Assembly (NCBI RefSeq): GCF_001507435.1
Contig: NZ_LMWH01000269.1
Location: 1-33,436, forward strand
Length of the DNA: 33,436 nt
Direction of reading: 5' to 3'
Source: Streptomyces sp. NRRL F-5122
Lineage (GTDB): Bacteria; Actinomycetota; Actinomycetes; Streptomycetales; Streptomycetaceae
Each line of letters opens with the position of its first letter. Position 1 is the stretch's first letter. The notes below the pieces were generated by a model. It did no database searches. It had not been told where the DNA came from and saw only the letters and a program-made list of their open reading frames with translations. This document shows positions 6,682 through 14,957 of the stretch, piece after piece. The position numbers were made by a program, and so were the translations under genes.

Positions 6682-9486
6682 TCAGCCATCGAAGCCGGAC
6701 GCCTCCAGCGCCGTAAGTGCGTCCCTGAGAGCGGCGCGGGATGAGATACCCAGCTTGGGATAGACCTGGTAGAGGTGGGCGCCGACGGTGCGGTGCGAGA
6801 TGAACAGCTGCTCGGCTATCTGCTTGTTCGTCAAGCCGGAGGCGGCGAGCTGCGCGATTTCCCTTTCCTGCGGGGTGAGTTCTTGCTTCGGGTGGTCGTC
6901 CGAACGCGGCCCGTTCCAGCCGGCCGCTCGTAGTTCCTTAGTCGCGCGTTGGGCCCAGGACCGTGCGCCGAGCTGCTCGAATATCCGAAGCGCGCTCAGG
7001 AGGCTACCTCTGGCCGCCATAGTTTCGCGGGAGCGGCGCAACCGCTCGCCGTGTGCCAGCTGGACGCGCGCTCTGTCGAAGGGCCATCGGTCTATGCCCC
7101 GAGCACTCAGCGACTTGTCGAACAGTCGCAGAGCCAGATCGTCTTCCACACAGGCCAGAGCGGCGCAACCGCCGAGCAGCAGTCCAAGGCGGGGTGAGAG
7201 CTCATCAACGTGGGCTTCGCGCAACGCTCGTACATGGTTGACTGCCTCCGCCCGGTGGTTTGAACGGATTGCGGACTCAACGAGATCGAAGATCACCCAC
7301 AGGGCGTGCGGTGTGTAGCGTGCCAGCTGGCCTGGAGGACTCACCGCGCTGGCATGTCGGAAGGCACTTTCGAAGTCGCCGTCGGAAATGCTCGCGACAG
7401 CCTGTACATGACGTGCGTAATCAAGCGCAGCACGGACCCCGCGTGGGGTCGCCCAGTCGGCCATCTGATCGGCGAGTGCTTGAGCTGTGTCCGTGTCGCC
7501 GCGAGAGGCAGCGACTATCGCCTTGTTGTAGAGGAAGTACCAAGCGAAGAAGCTGTACCCAGACTCTTCGCACAGTTGGAGACCTTCGTCGGCCAACTGT
7601 GCCGTCTCGTCCCAGCGGCCTGAATGGTAACTGTCCAGGCACAGATGCATCAGGCCGCCGAGGTGTCGGCGGACAGGGCCGCCGTCACGCCCCTGATGTA
7701 CTACTCGCCAGGAGGGCTCACGCAGTGCCGAGAGCCGGTCGGGATAGATTGACGCCGTGCCCATACGTACGATGCGGGCGGAATCAGTCTCGTCCATGGC
7801 GGTGTCGAGAATCCTGGTCAGCTGACTCACTGCTGCCGCCTCAGCACGAGCAGGGTCACCGAACGTCTGGACCGCGACAGCCAGTAGCGGCGGCGGCTCC
7901 GGACGCAGCTGGTCCACTGCGGTCTGGAAAGGTTCCCACATCTCTGGGCTGCCACCGTAAAAACACAAGAGGAGCAGGAGGTGCAGAGCATCGGTGAGGG
8001 CCACGTTCGTGGCATCGTAACCATGCTTGCCCTCCGCGATAGCGCCCGCCAGTAGACGGTGAGCTGTGCGGACATCCCCGTCACTGTTCAGAAGAAGTTG
8101 CACGGCCGCTGCGGCGAAGTGCAGCGACCTGCGTTGGTACGGGTCCACCCGTCTGGCGTCTTTGAGCAGTTCGGAGGCGCTTCGCAGCGATCCTGTCGCA
8201 TCGGCCCCGATGTAGGCAGCCTCCGTCAACCGCCGGGCACGATCCGTGTCTACAGGGCTGAGATCGGCAGCTCTGGTGAGCGCCGCGATTGCTGCCACGG
8301 CATCGCCCCTGTTGAGGATGCGTCGCGCATGCTGTTCCAGCTGAACAGCGACCTGCTCGTCGGGTTCGAGGGTGGCTTCTCCAAGATGCCAGGCCCGGCG
8401 CTCTGGATCGGACTGAACTCTGGCCAGAGCCCGATGGGCTGCGCGTCGCTCATGGCCGGTGGAGATCTCCACGACGGCTGAGCTGATCAGGGGATGGCGG
8501 AAGACAAGCCGTCGTGAGCTGGTATCCAGGGATACCAGCTGATCGTGTTTCGCGGGAGCCAGGTCTTCAAGGTCGACCTCACCGCCCGATTCACGGGCTG
8601 CGGCGTGCAACGTACTGAGGTCACCTGTGCCGTCCAAGGTGGCGACCAGGAGGAGGTACCGGGTGCCGGTCGGCAGACTCCGGACACGCGAGACGAACAG
8701 GGACTGCAAACGTTGGCTGAGCGGCAGCACGTACGGAAGGATTTCCTGCGCCCCACGCTGTCCGGCCCGTAGCGCACTGGGGAGTTCGAGCAGGGCCAGC
8801 GGATTGCCCTGTGCGGTCTCTAGAACGCGCCGGCGCACCGCCGGTGCTAGGCCGGGAAAACGGGAGTCGACGAGGCGGGTCGAGGCGTCTTCATCCAGCG
8901 GCGGAAGCTCGAGTTGAGGCAGCCCGCTACGTTCGAAGAAGCTGCCCGTCTCCGTACGTGAGGCACCGAGGAAACTGATCGGGTTGCCGGTGAGGCGGCG
9001 AGCGATGAACCCAAACACTGCAGCACTGGCCCGGTCAACCCACTGTAGGTCGTCAACGACAAGCAGTACCGGGCCTTTGAGCACTCTTGCCTGCAGGAGT
9101 GCCAGCGCGGCGTTGGAGAGCAGCAGTCGTTCCGGTGGGGTACCAACACGAAGTCCCAGAGCGACTTTGATGGCGTCCTGATGCGTGCTGCTTAGGCTGT
9201 CGAAGAAGTCCGTCAGGGGCAGGAGCGCCTGATTCAGAGCGGAGTAGCTGACATCCGCCTCGAACTGAACACCAGCAGCACGCAGTACATACATCCCGGC
9301 TTCCGACGCGGTGCGCGCCACAGCGTCCAAGAGCTCCGTCTTGCCTACCCCTGCTTCTCCGGACAACAACAGTGCGCTGCCAGCGCTGCTGCTTACGAGG
9401 AGGCTGACGATGCGGTTGAGGTCTGCGTCACGCCCGACGAGATGGTCGACGCCACCAGTGCTCGCGGAGGCAGTGGCGTCATGCAT
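6682..9486 (-). CDS. LuxR-family transcriptional regulator with AAA/NACHT-like ATPase (LAL type)
   Basis: A 934-residue LAL-type regulator. An N-terminal ATPase has Walker A GEAGVGKT (residues 43-50) and Walker B VLLVVDDLQWVD (about 140-151). A long helical repeat region follows, and the C-terminal LuxR helix-turn-helix has LTPQEREIAQLAASGLTNKQ then EQLFISHRTVGAHLYQVYPK. Size and order match the MalT/LAL family, whose members activate sugar or secondary-metabolite genes after ATP and ligand binding. The ATG at 9486 is preceded by TTGGAG nine bases upstream and is preferred over a TTG codon at 9501. In the HTH, YPKLGI replaces the more usual FRKLGI. The likely target is the next gene, the SDR, or genes outside the window. 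Confidence 0.92.
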   Translation of the reverse strand: MHDATASASTGGVDHLVGRDADLNRIVSLLVSSSAGSALLLSGEAGVGKTELLDAVARTASEAGMYVLRAAGVQFEADVSYSALNQALLPLTDFFDSLSSTHQDAIKVALGLRVGTPPERLLLSNAALALLQARVLKGPVLLVVDDLQWVDRASAAVFGFIARRLTGNPISFLGASRTETGSFFERSGLPQLELPPLDEDASTRLVDSRFPGLAPAVRRRVLETAQGNPLALLELPSALRAGQRGAQEILPYVLPLSQRLQSLFVSRVRSLPTGTRYLLLVATLDGTGDLSTLHAAARESGGEVDLEDLAPAKHDQLVSLDTSSRRLVFRHPLISSAVVEISTGHERRAAHRALARVQSDPERRAWHLGEATLEPDEQVAVQLEQHARRILNRGDAVAAIAALTRAADLSPVDTDRARRLTEAAYIGADATGSLRSASELLKDARRVDPYQRRSLHFAAAAVQLLLNSDGDVRTAHRLLAGAIAEGKHGYDATNVALTDALHLLLLLCFYGGSPEMWEPFQTAVDQLRPEPPPLLAVAVQTFGDPARAEAAAVSQLTRILDTAMDETDSARIVRMGTASIYPDRLSALREPSWRVVHQGRDGGPVRRHLGGLMHLCLDSYHSGRWDETAQLADEGLQLCEESGYSFFAWYFLYNKAIVAASRGDTDTAQALADQMADWATPRGVRAALDYARHVQAVASISDGDFESAFRHASAVSPPGQLARYTPHALWVIFDLVESAIRSNHRAEAVNHVRALREAHVDELSPRLGLLLGGCAALACVEDDLALRLFDKSLSARGIDRWPFDRARVQLAHGERLRRSRETMAARGSLLSALRIFEQLGARSWAQRATKELRAAGWNGPRSDDHPKQELTPQEREIAQLAASGLTNKQIAEQLFISHRTVGAHLYQVYPKLGISSRAALRDALTALEASGFDG

Positions 9487-9826
9487 GGGATATGGCTCCA
9501 ATCAAGCCGGGCGTCCGACGATCGGGGATGTCACCCGAGTGGCGGCAGAAAAGGGGCGGCACCGGGATCGTGCGGCGGATTCCCCGCTTTCGCAGGGCAG
9601 CCTGGCTGGCACGGGACGAGTACACCTTGGCGTCCAGTGGATCCTCGAGATTCGGGACCCGGCCAGTTTGGAACTCTTCCGTTTGCCAGCAGGCGGCATC
9701 AGGGCTGCGCGCTGCCCGGTCAAGACTGACAGGACTCAGGAGACCAGAACAGTCGGTTCCGCATGACGGGTCTGCGCGGCGTTGTAGTACAGGCGAGGAG
9801 CATGAGGCTCCTTGCCTGGCGTAGGT
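9487..9826. other. Intergenic stretch upstream of the LuxR-type regulator
   Basis: The 340 bp between the LuxR-type regulator start and the GNAT stop holds no recognisable gene or clear repeat. The plus-strand open frame at 9492-9824 looks like a random GC-rich frame. Confidence 0.4.
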
Positions 9827-10186
9827 TCAACTCGCGGGCTCCCCCGCCGCGGGCTCGTTCCAGATTCCCGGGTGATCCATGTCGATGACCCCTACGTACT
9901 GCCTGCTCTGCTTGATGAACCGGCCGATGGCAGGACAGTGAATCGTCACCCGTTCTTTCCTCTGCTGCAAGTCGTTCAGGACAGCACGGATGAGGACTCG
10001 AGAGAAGCCCCGGCCGCGGTAACTCTCGTCTATCTCCGTGTGACCGAGCACACGGCGGTGACCCACCATCCGATACGCCAGGACCCCTGCCTGCTGTGCG
10101 TCGACATAGAGCGCGTACCGAGGGCCTTCCGCCTCATCAACGACACGGACGTGTTGCGCGCGATCGTCGAGCAGAACTCCAGCCAT
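9827..10186 (-). CDS. Small GNAT-family N-acetyltransferase (YjdJ/NATD1-like)
   Basis: A 119-residue single-domain GNAT of the short type. A beta-rich N-terminal half (HVRVVDEAEGPRYALYVDAQ) leads to GHTEIDESYRGRGFSRVLIR, where RGRGF is the acetyl-CoA pyrophosphate-binding loop (about residues 57-61). It ends with the family's typical VTIHCPAIGRFIKQSRQY. The acceptor substrate is unknown for this family. The ATG at 10186 was chosen because of GAGG upstream and because it fits the short family length; ATG 10210 and TTG 10234 are in frame. A second member of the same family lies at 19424. Confidence 0.88.
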   Translation of the reverse strand: MAGVLLDDRAQHVRVVDEAEGPRYALYVDAQQAGVLAYRMVGHRRVLGHTEIDESYRGRGFSRVLIRAVLNDLQQRKERVTIHCPAIGRFIKQSRQYVGVIDMDHPGIWNEPAAGEPAS

Positions 10187-10506
10187 GGGCACCTCTGATC
10201 CGTTGGGCATTCGCTGTCCTGCGTCCGCAGGCAAACAGCCGGGCCGCCGAGGACACTCGCGCCTCGAAGGGGACTCAAGAGTCCATTATTAGGCCTGAGC
10301 TAGTGCTCTTCGCAACCAGTCGCAAGTCTCCTTCTCTGTCGGCAGGGCGGACCCGAAGGCCGCTCTGCATGGCGCGGGCCCCGGAGTGCAATGCCCGGGC
10401 CAGAGGAAGGTCGTGATACGCAGCAGGCAACCACCCTGCAGTTCACAGACGCCGAGGCCTGGTCGGGCACACCGCAGTAGACCACCGTGGCGGAACCTCC
10501 AGCTGA

Positions 10507-10600
10507 GGAGGACGGCTCCACCCGTCGAAACCGGCCAGTGATTCGCGCCACGGCCTGATCGAAGATCGCCCGCCACCGTGCAGGACCTACGCTATGGCCC
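10507..10600 (-). pseudogene. Short remnant of an IS701-family transposase N-terminus
   Basis: On the minus strand, WRAIFDQAVARITGRFRRVE resembles the start of IS701-family transposases, where a line of this type precedes RRRxRxFVxGLL. The match is lost at once downstream, so only about 30 codons remain. It sits in the otherwise gene-free 10187-10714 stretch. The long minus-strand open frame at 10300-11241 is mostly antisense to the SMI1/KNR4 gene and is not a gene. Confidence 0.4.
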
Positions 10601-10714
10601 GCGGCCACCGCATGATCTTCAAGAGTCCACGCGACCTCGATGATCACGCAGGGGCCGTTCCTGCTCGTCGACGCACCCGTCACAAGATCGCGGAGTATTG
10701 GACGAGAGAGGCTC

Positions 10715-11251
10715 ATGACCGACTGGGCAGACGCCATCCGCCGCATGCTCGCGGCGCAACGCCAGCTTCGCGAGAACGATCGTGAGCATCTTTGGCGATA
10801 CGAGCAGCCGCCTCCTCCGGCGAGCCGAGAGCTGCTCGGTCTGGTGCAAGCACAGCGAGGCGTCACCTTGGACTCGCAGTACGCAGAGCTCCTAGTTCGC
10901 GCCGGTGGCTGGCCTGCCTTCATGCAGGACGTGGACCTCTTCGGTACACCGGACCTCTTGGGGGAACCGTTTGACGAAGCGGTCCAGTTGCTGTCCACGC
11001 TGGAGCCAGAAACGGTCGATGCCAGTGCTCTCGACGTGGCTTCGTGCGTTCCCATGGCGGCATCGCGAACCGGCATTGACCTCTTCGTCATGCCTCGAGC
11101 CGACGGAAGTACCCAGACCCCGGTCATCTGGCTCGCCGGGCTCGAGGTGGAGCGGTACATCTCGTTCGAAGAGTTTTTCCAGGCGATGATCGAGGCGAAC
11201 CTCGGCGAGGCAGCAGCCCTTCGTGAGCGGCAGCAAGACACAGAAGGCTGA
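10715..11251 (+). CDS. SMI1/KNR4 (SUKH) family protein
   Basis: A 178-residue protein. The stretch LLGLVQAQRGVTLDSQYAEL, then LVRAGGWPAF, a middle segment DVDLFGTPDLLG, and near the end VERYISFEEFFQAMIEA follow the SUKH-fold order: first helix and acidic pocket, GG turn, then a C-terminal F-rich helix. SUKH proteins in bacteria are mostly immunity proteins of polymorphic or contact toxins, or regulators; no toxin gene is visible next to it. ATG 10715 has GAGAGG upstream and is preferred over the open frame reaching 10640. It is followed after about 10 bp by an IS630 remnant, which may have removed a partner gene. Confidence 0.75.
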   Translation: MTDWADAIRRMLAAQRQLRENDREHLWRYEQPPPPASRELLGLVQAQRGVTLDSQYAELLVRAGGWPAFMQDVDLFGTPDLLGEPFDEAVQLLSTLEPETVDASALDVASCVPMAASRTGIDLFVMPRADGSTQTPVIWLAGLEVERYISFEEFFQAMIEANLGEAAALRERQQDTEG

Positions 11252-11263
11252 GCCCTCTGCCAG

Positions 11264-11517
11264 TACGAGTCCAGAAGGAGCTCATCGCCACCCAGGATTG
11301 GCTCACCGTCTACCAGCTGCCCCTATACGCGCCCCACCTCAACCCGGTCGACGAAATCTGGTCGCTGCTGCGACCCGGCTTCCTGGCCAACGTCGCCTTC
11401 GCCGATCCCGACCACCTCGTACGGACAGTCAGACGCGGCTTACGGAAGATCCAGTACCGGCCCCAGCTCATCGACGGCTGCCTGGCCGCGACCGGGCTCA
11501 CCATCGCTCCGCCCTGA
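11264..11517 (+). pseudogene. C-terminal remnant of another IS630-family transposase
   Basis: The frame through 11281 reads ELIATQDWLTVYQLPLYAPH, then LNPVDEIWSLLRPGFLANVA, and ends ...YRPQLIDGCLAATGLTIAPP with a stop at 11515-11517. This is the third-catalytic-residue end of an IS630 transposase, with LNPVDEIW in place of the usual LNPVExxW. It has no start and its first ~250 residues are missing. It differs from the IS630 copy at 2830-5579, so it is from a separate, older insertion. Confidence 0.85.
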
Positions 11518-11548
11518 CTGCGTCCCGCCTCGACAAGTCCTGAACGTA

Positions 11549-12106
11549 TCAACCGCGGTCACGTGGTCCGCGAGCGATGAGCGGCCGGCCACCGTCCTGC
11601 GGCAGGACAACGAGGAACCGCCAGAGGTCGTACTCGACGTTCGTCAGTCCGATTGTCGCTGCGGACACGAAAGCCTCGGCAGCGGGCCCGGCACCGTGCG
11701 TCAGCTCATCGAGCCTTGCGTAGAACTTCGCCAGATCTGTGGAACGGCCGTTGATCCACAAGCGGACGTTCGCCCCCTTGTGAAGCGCGGCGAGCAACTC
11801 GTCACGCATCGCGCCCTGAGCGGATTCCAGGACCCGACTATGAAGGCGCTCCTGGACGCATGGCTGCGTCGGAGACGCCTCAGCCTCCTGGCGACACTGC
11901 CGGCACGATTGCAGGGCGTCGGGAACGAACAGATGCAGATAGTGGGTGGTATGCCGTGCCGAGATGCCGCACAGCGTCCCGCGCCCGCCCGCCGCATGCT
12001 CGACACCGGGGACGCCGTTCACTTCGCAGGCTCCGAATTGGGCCGGTTCCCGCGCTGTTGAGAACGACCAGTCATCGTTCGGGGAATCGATCACACGCGC
12101 GAGCAT
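11549..12106 (-). CDS. Hypothetical protein
   Basis: A 185-residue open frame that I do not recognise. It looks protein-like in its second half (ANVRLWINGRSTDLAKFYAR, LDELTHGAGPAAEAF, NVEYDLWRFLVVLPQDGGR). A CRQC pair lies in the middle (residues ~68-71) and there is a histidine/cysteine-containing N-terminal third. No signal peptide or membrane segment is seen. ATG 12106 has GAGGGA about 11 bases upstream. The middle could contain a frameshift, since the N-terminal third looks less protein-like. Confidence 0.5.
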   Translation of the reverse strand: MLARVIDSPNDDWSFSTAREPAQFGACEVNGVPGVEHAAGGRGTLCGISARHTTHYLHLFVPDALQSCRQCRQEAEASPTQPCVQERLHSRVLESAQGAMRDELLAALHKGANVRLWINGRSTDLAKFYARLDELTHGAGPAAEAFVSAATIGLTNVEYDLWRFLVVLPQDGGRPLIARGPRDRG

Positions 12107-12402
12107 CCCACAGCCGTCCCTCGCCTGACCTTGACCACCGACATCGCGAGTTCAACCTGGGTAAGTCGACCTGAGTCCCGTTGAACTGGTCAACGTCGGC
12201 TCAAGCACATCCTGCCAACACAGCATCGACTATGCGATCAGGCCGAAATTGTCAGTGAGACCTGCCAGCTCTTCCGCAGACGTCAGCTTCAGCCATACAC
12301 CGTCCGCTGCTACGTCGGCGCCTGTCGTGTCAGTCACGTCATGGACGAGAACGATCTGAGTTCTTGCTCAGTAGCGGAAGCAGCCTCGAGGGTGCACTTG
12401 AT

Positions 12403-12723
12403 TCAGAGCTCCGTCCCACGTACCGAGGCATCAAGCGGGGTGGCCGAAGGATGCGCGGCGTCGAGAATCGCGCATCTTTCGTTCTCGCTCATTCCACCCC
12501 AGACGCCGTGACGTTCGCCATAGCGTAGGGCGAAGTTGGCGCATTGAAAACGAACACTACAGGTGGCGCATATTTCTTGGGCCTGGCGGTCCCGATGCAG
12601 CTTGGCTCGGCCGCGCTCTCCAGGGGGCGAGTAGAACACCGCGCTGTCCAGGCCACGACATGCTGCGAGGCTCTGCCAGGACCAGACCTCAACCAGAGCG
12701 CTCAAGTGCTCTTCTATATCCAT
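12403..12723 (-). CDS. WhiB-like (Wbl) iron-sulfur transcription factor
   Basis: A 106-residue protein with the four Wbl cysteines Cys22, Cys52, Cys55 and Cys61 (ACRGLDSAVFYSP, ICATCSVRFQC) that hold a [4Fe-4S] cluster. The GVWGG turn is at 73-77, followed by a short basic and polar tail. Wbl proteins bind the primary sigma factor region 4 and respond to NO or O2; in Streptomyces they govern development, antibiotic production and redox stress. ATG 12723 has GGAG seven bases upstream. The C-terminal tail lacks the strongly basic AT-hook of WhiB7, so it is a different class. No damage is seen. Confidence 0.95.
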   Translation of the reverse strand: MDIEEHLSALVEVWSWQSLAACRGLDSAVFYSPPGERGRAKLHRDRQAQEICATCSVRFQCANFALRYGERHGVWGGMSENERCAILDAAHPSATPLDASVRGTEL

Positions 12724-13590
12724 CTTTATCTCCGTGAATTGGCGTGAAGGATTGCAGTGCGGTTTCGCGACTGCGCTTCCCGTCTATCGGTGGCGGGAAG
12801 TTCTCTTAGCCCTCAAGGGAACTACGGTTTCAGCTCTAATAGAATTGTTGATCAAGTGACCGTCCGGCCCGTCTGCTCGTTCGCCGGTCGTGTAGAGGCG
12901 TGAGTCGCATCCGTGGGTCGTGTCGAACCAGCTCTGCGCGTTGATCAAGCGGTTACAGCGGAGGTCAGGATCGAAACTGCTGATGGGTCGGCCCAGGGGT
13001 TCCGGGCCAACAGGCTTTGTGCTACATCGTGTTGCACGCCGACATTTGGTTGGAGTACCTGCCTCAGAAGCTGTTCTCTGGCCGAAATATGGCCTGTCGG
13101 CAACATCCAGCTACCTGGAACGAGGCCGGTGTACGGGAGAGGTTGCATTTGGTGTCGCTCATGAAACTGCAGTGGGCGAGGTAGCTGGACTGGTTGCGGG
13201 CAGAGGCGGATTCTTCCCACGTGCGGGCGGTCCGGCGGTGCCCAAAGCTGGCCGAGTCGGGCCGGCTGCTCACGTCCAGGCTGCGAGGGCGACGTCCTCA
13301 CGGATGACTAACGCATCCCGTTCGCAGGGTCGCTGACTGCCGCTCACGCATGTCCCTCGGTTGGTGGTCTTTATAGAGCGCCCCTACCGTGACCGGTCAT
13401 TGCGCAGGCACGGACGACAGCCGGAAATGCTTTGCAGACCGCGGCCAGGACCACGACAAGCGCCAGCAGCTGTTCGGGCAGCGGAGTTTTCCCCAGTGAT
13501 TGCGGAACGCCGTCAAATTCACGGGATCAAGCCGGTAACTTCGCTGAGTTGCAGACCTAAGAACCTACAAGTCAAATCTTCTGCGCACTC
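12724..13590. other. Long gene-free stretch
   Basis: The 867 bp between the Wbl start and the SsgA-like stop has several overlapping open frames on both strands but none with recognisable motifs or a convincing start. The part from 12740 to 12860 is AT-richer than its surroundings and is a reasonable place for the Wbl promoter. The rest may be a gene decayed past recognition. Confidence 0.4.
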
Positions 13591-14004
13591 TTAGCTAGTC
13601 AGAATCTCTTCAAGGAAACGATCGATGTCTACTAGCCCCGCCTCGCTACCTGCCGGGACGACCTCGTGGGTCTTGGCTATCCACGCTTTGATCGGAGCGA
13701 CGGGACCTTCGAGGCGAGCGAAGCCGTCTGGAGGTTCAAGTTCGATGCTGAAGCGCTGATCCAGGAGTGATTCGATGGGAGCGATCCTGATGTCACCGAG
13801 TCCGACCGCAGCCTTCATACCTTGGGCGAGTAGTTCTCTGGCGAACGTCCAGTGGACTTTCCGGTCGGCTGTGATGTTGAAAGAGATCTGAACCGCGTAC
13901 GGGTCGGCGCATACGTAAGAGAACCGTACAGGCACACGTACGTGCAGGTCGGAGGAAACTGCGAGCGTCAAGCAGATGTTTAGTGCCAGGTCAGGACGGC
14001 TCAT
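13591..14004 (-). CDS. SsgA-family sporulation/cell division regulator (SALP)
   Basis: A 137-residue SsgA-like protein. Family marks are VPVRFSYVCADPYAVQISF, WTFARELLAQGMK, then GLGDIRIAP, and the end IKAWIAKTHEVVPAGSEA. SALPs occur only in sporulating actinobacteria and direct septum placement, cell-wall remodelling and spore maturation through FtsZ and its partners. ATG 14004 (AGGAA six bases upstream) matches the family start; an in-frame ATG at 14061 is less likely. Its start overlaps the end of a small upstream ORF (stop at 13991) by 14 bases, suggesting translational coupling. Which SALP subgroup it belongs to cannot be told by eye. Confidence 0.93.
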   Translation of the reverse strand: MSRPDLALNICLTLAVSSDLHVRVPVRFSYVCADPYAVQISFNITADRKVHWTFARELLAQGMKAAVGLGDIRIAPIESLLDQRFSIELEPPDGFARLEGPVAPIKAWIAKTHEVVPAGSEAGLVDIDRFLEEILTS

Positions 14005-14221
14005 GATGATTCCTGTTCTGTAGTCGATGTGCAGGTGCGAGCAGATCGGCCGCGATGACATCGTCGAGGCGCAAGCCGATAGCCGGCACCACTTCCACCG
14101 AGAGCAGGATGCCTTTCACCCAAGTAGGTAAGTCGTAGCCGACATGCTGGCGAGGGCATCCACACACAAGACATTGTGCGCAAGGTCGCTCGGCGAGTGC
14201 GCCGGCCGACGTGGAAGTCAC
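13991..14221 (-). CDS. Small cysteine-containing ORF coupled to the SsgA-like gene
   Basis: A 76-residue frame starting at GTG 14221 with AAGGA four bases upstream, a strong ribosome site. It begins with a Ser/Thr/Ala stretch, then CAQCLVCGCPRQH (four cysteines in nine residues, possibly metal-binding), and a more hydrophobic part TWVKGILLSVEVVPAIGLRL. It overlaps the start of the SsgA-like gene by 14 bases. I do not recognise the family. The good ribosome site and the overlap argue for a real gene, but the frame is short. Confidence 0.55.
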   Translation of the reverse strand: MTSTSAGALAERPCAQCLVCGCPRQHVGYDLPTWVKGILLSVEVVPAIGLRLDDVIAADLLAPAHRLQNRNHHEPS

Positions 14222-14319
14222 GCGATCCTTCCTGACAGTTGTGCCTCGGCTGCAACGTGAGTTGCAGCCGACCGTGCCTGAAAGGTTTGCAAGGCTGACG
14301 CGACTATGCATCGGGTTAA

Positions 14320-14335
14320 TGACCTAGTGAGGTCA
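14320..14335. promoter_or_regulatory. Short inverted repeat upstream of the ssgA-like pair
   Basis: TGACCTAGTGAGGTCA: two perfect 6-bp arms around AGTG, about 100 bp upstream of the GTG of the small coupled ORF, in a locally AT-richer stretch. It could be an operator for a dimeric regulator. Nothing else supports this. Confidence 0.35.
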
Positions 14336-14480
14336 ATTAAGTAGCCCCCGGCACGGCACCGCGTTACGCAGCCGTGGCGGGGGCGGTCCCTGTCGTGCGA
14401 CTGACCGCACGGCGTACGACGACCCTGCGGCGGACTACCTTCATGAGCTGGTCTCCGGCGCCGAGCGCTCAAAACGCCAA

Positions 14481-14892
14481 GTGAGATCAACTGTGTTTCT
14501 GCAAGCGACCGCCGGTACACCATCGGACTCCGAGGACGCCCTGTTCATGGTGATCAACAAGCCCATCGACTCTGTCACCACCTTCATGTCAGTCCGGCAC
14601 CACCAACCAGACCTTCTTCAAGGACGGCACGACCAACGGGATCACCGCTGTGCCTCCTCTGGTGCCCACGGGCCAGAAGCGCACCTCCACCTACGCTAAG
14701 GAGGAGGCTGCGGAGAAGGGCGCCCGTGACCTGGACCGTGCTTACGGCTTCGAGGCGCACCCTCAACCCGGGCCGCCTCGCGCCTGATACGGCCACGATG
14801 CACGTGACCTACTACAACGTGAACAATCCGATCGGCGAGTGTTCGTGTTCGAGCAGTTCACCCTGCACTGCAAGCACTCCGACGCAGGGCAC
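14481..14892 (+). pseudogene. Degraded gene of unknown identity
   Basis: Protein-like segments appear in changing frames on the plus strand. First LFMVINKPIDSVTTFMS in one frame, then SGTTNQTFFKDGTTNGITAV and TGQKRTSTYAKEEAAEKGAR in the next, then MHVTYYNVNNPIGE, and last VFVFEQFTLHCKHSDAGH with a stop at 14892. Together they would make a protein of about 135 residues broken by at least two indels. I cannot name the family. Confidence 0.4.
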
Positions 14893-14913
14893 TGACCCGT
14901 ACGGCGACGACGA

Positions 14914-14944
14914 CGGCCGCCCAAGAGACTCTCCCGGGCGGCCG
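14914..14944. terminator. GC-rich hairpin after the FAD monooxygenase gene
   Basis: CGGCCGCCC at 14914-14922 pairs perfectly with 14936-14944 across a 13-base loop. It lies 14 bp beyond the stop of the minus-strand FAD monooxygenase and just after the plus-strand degraded gene. A bidirectional terminator is likely. Confidence 0.6.
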
Positions 14945-14957
14945 CCGCCGTTCACGG

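Noticed and set aside
10300..11241. 313-codon minus-strand open frame
   Set aside because: It lies opposite the SMI1/KNR4 gene, is rich in Ser and Arg, and lacks motifs except a short IS701-like stretch at 10507-10600; it is an antisense frame.
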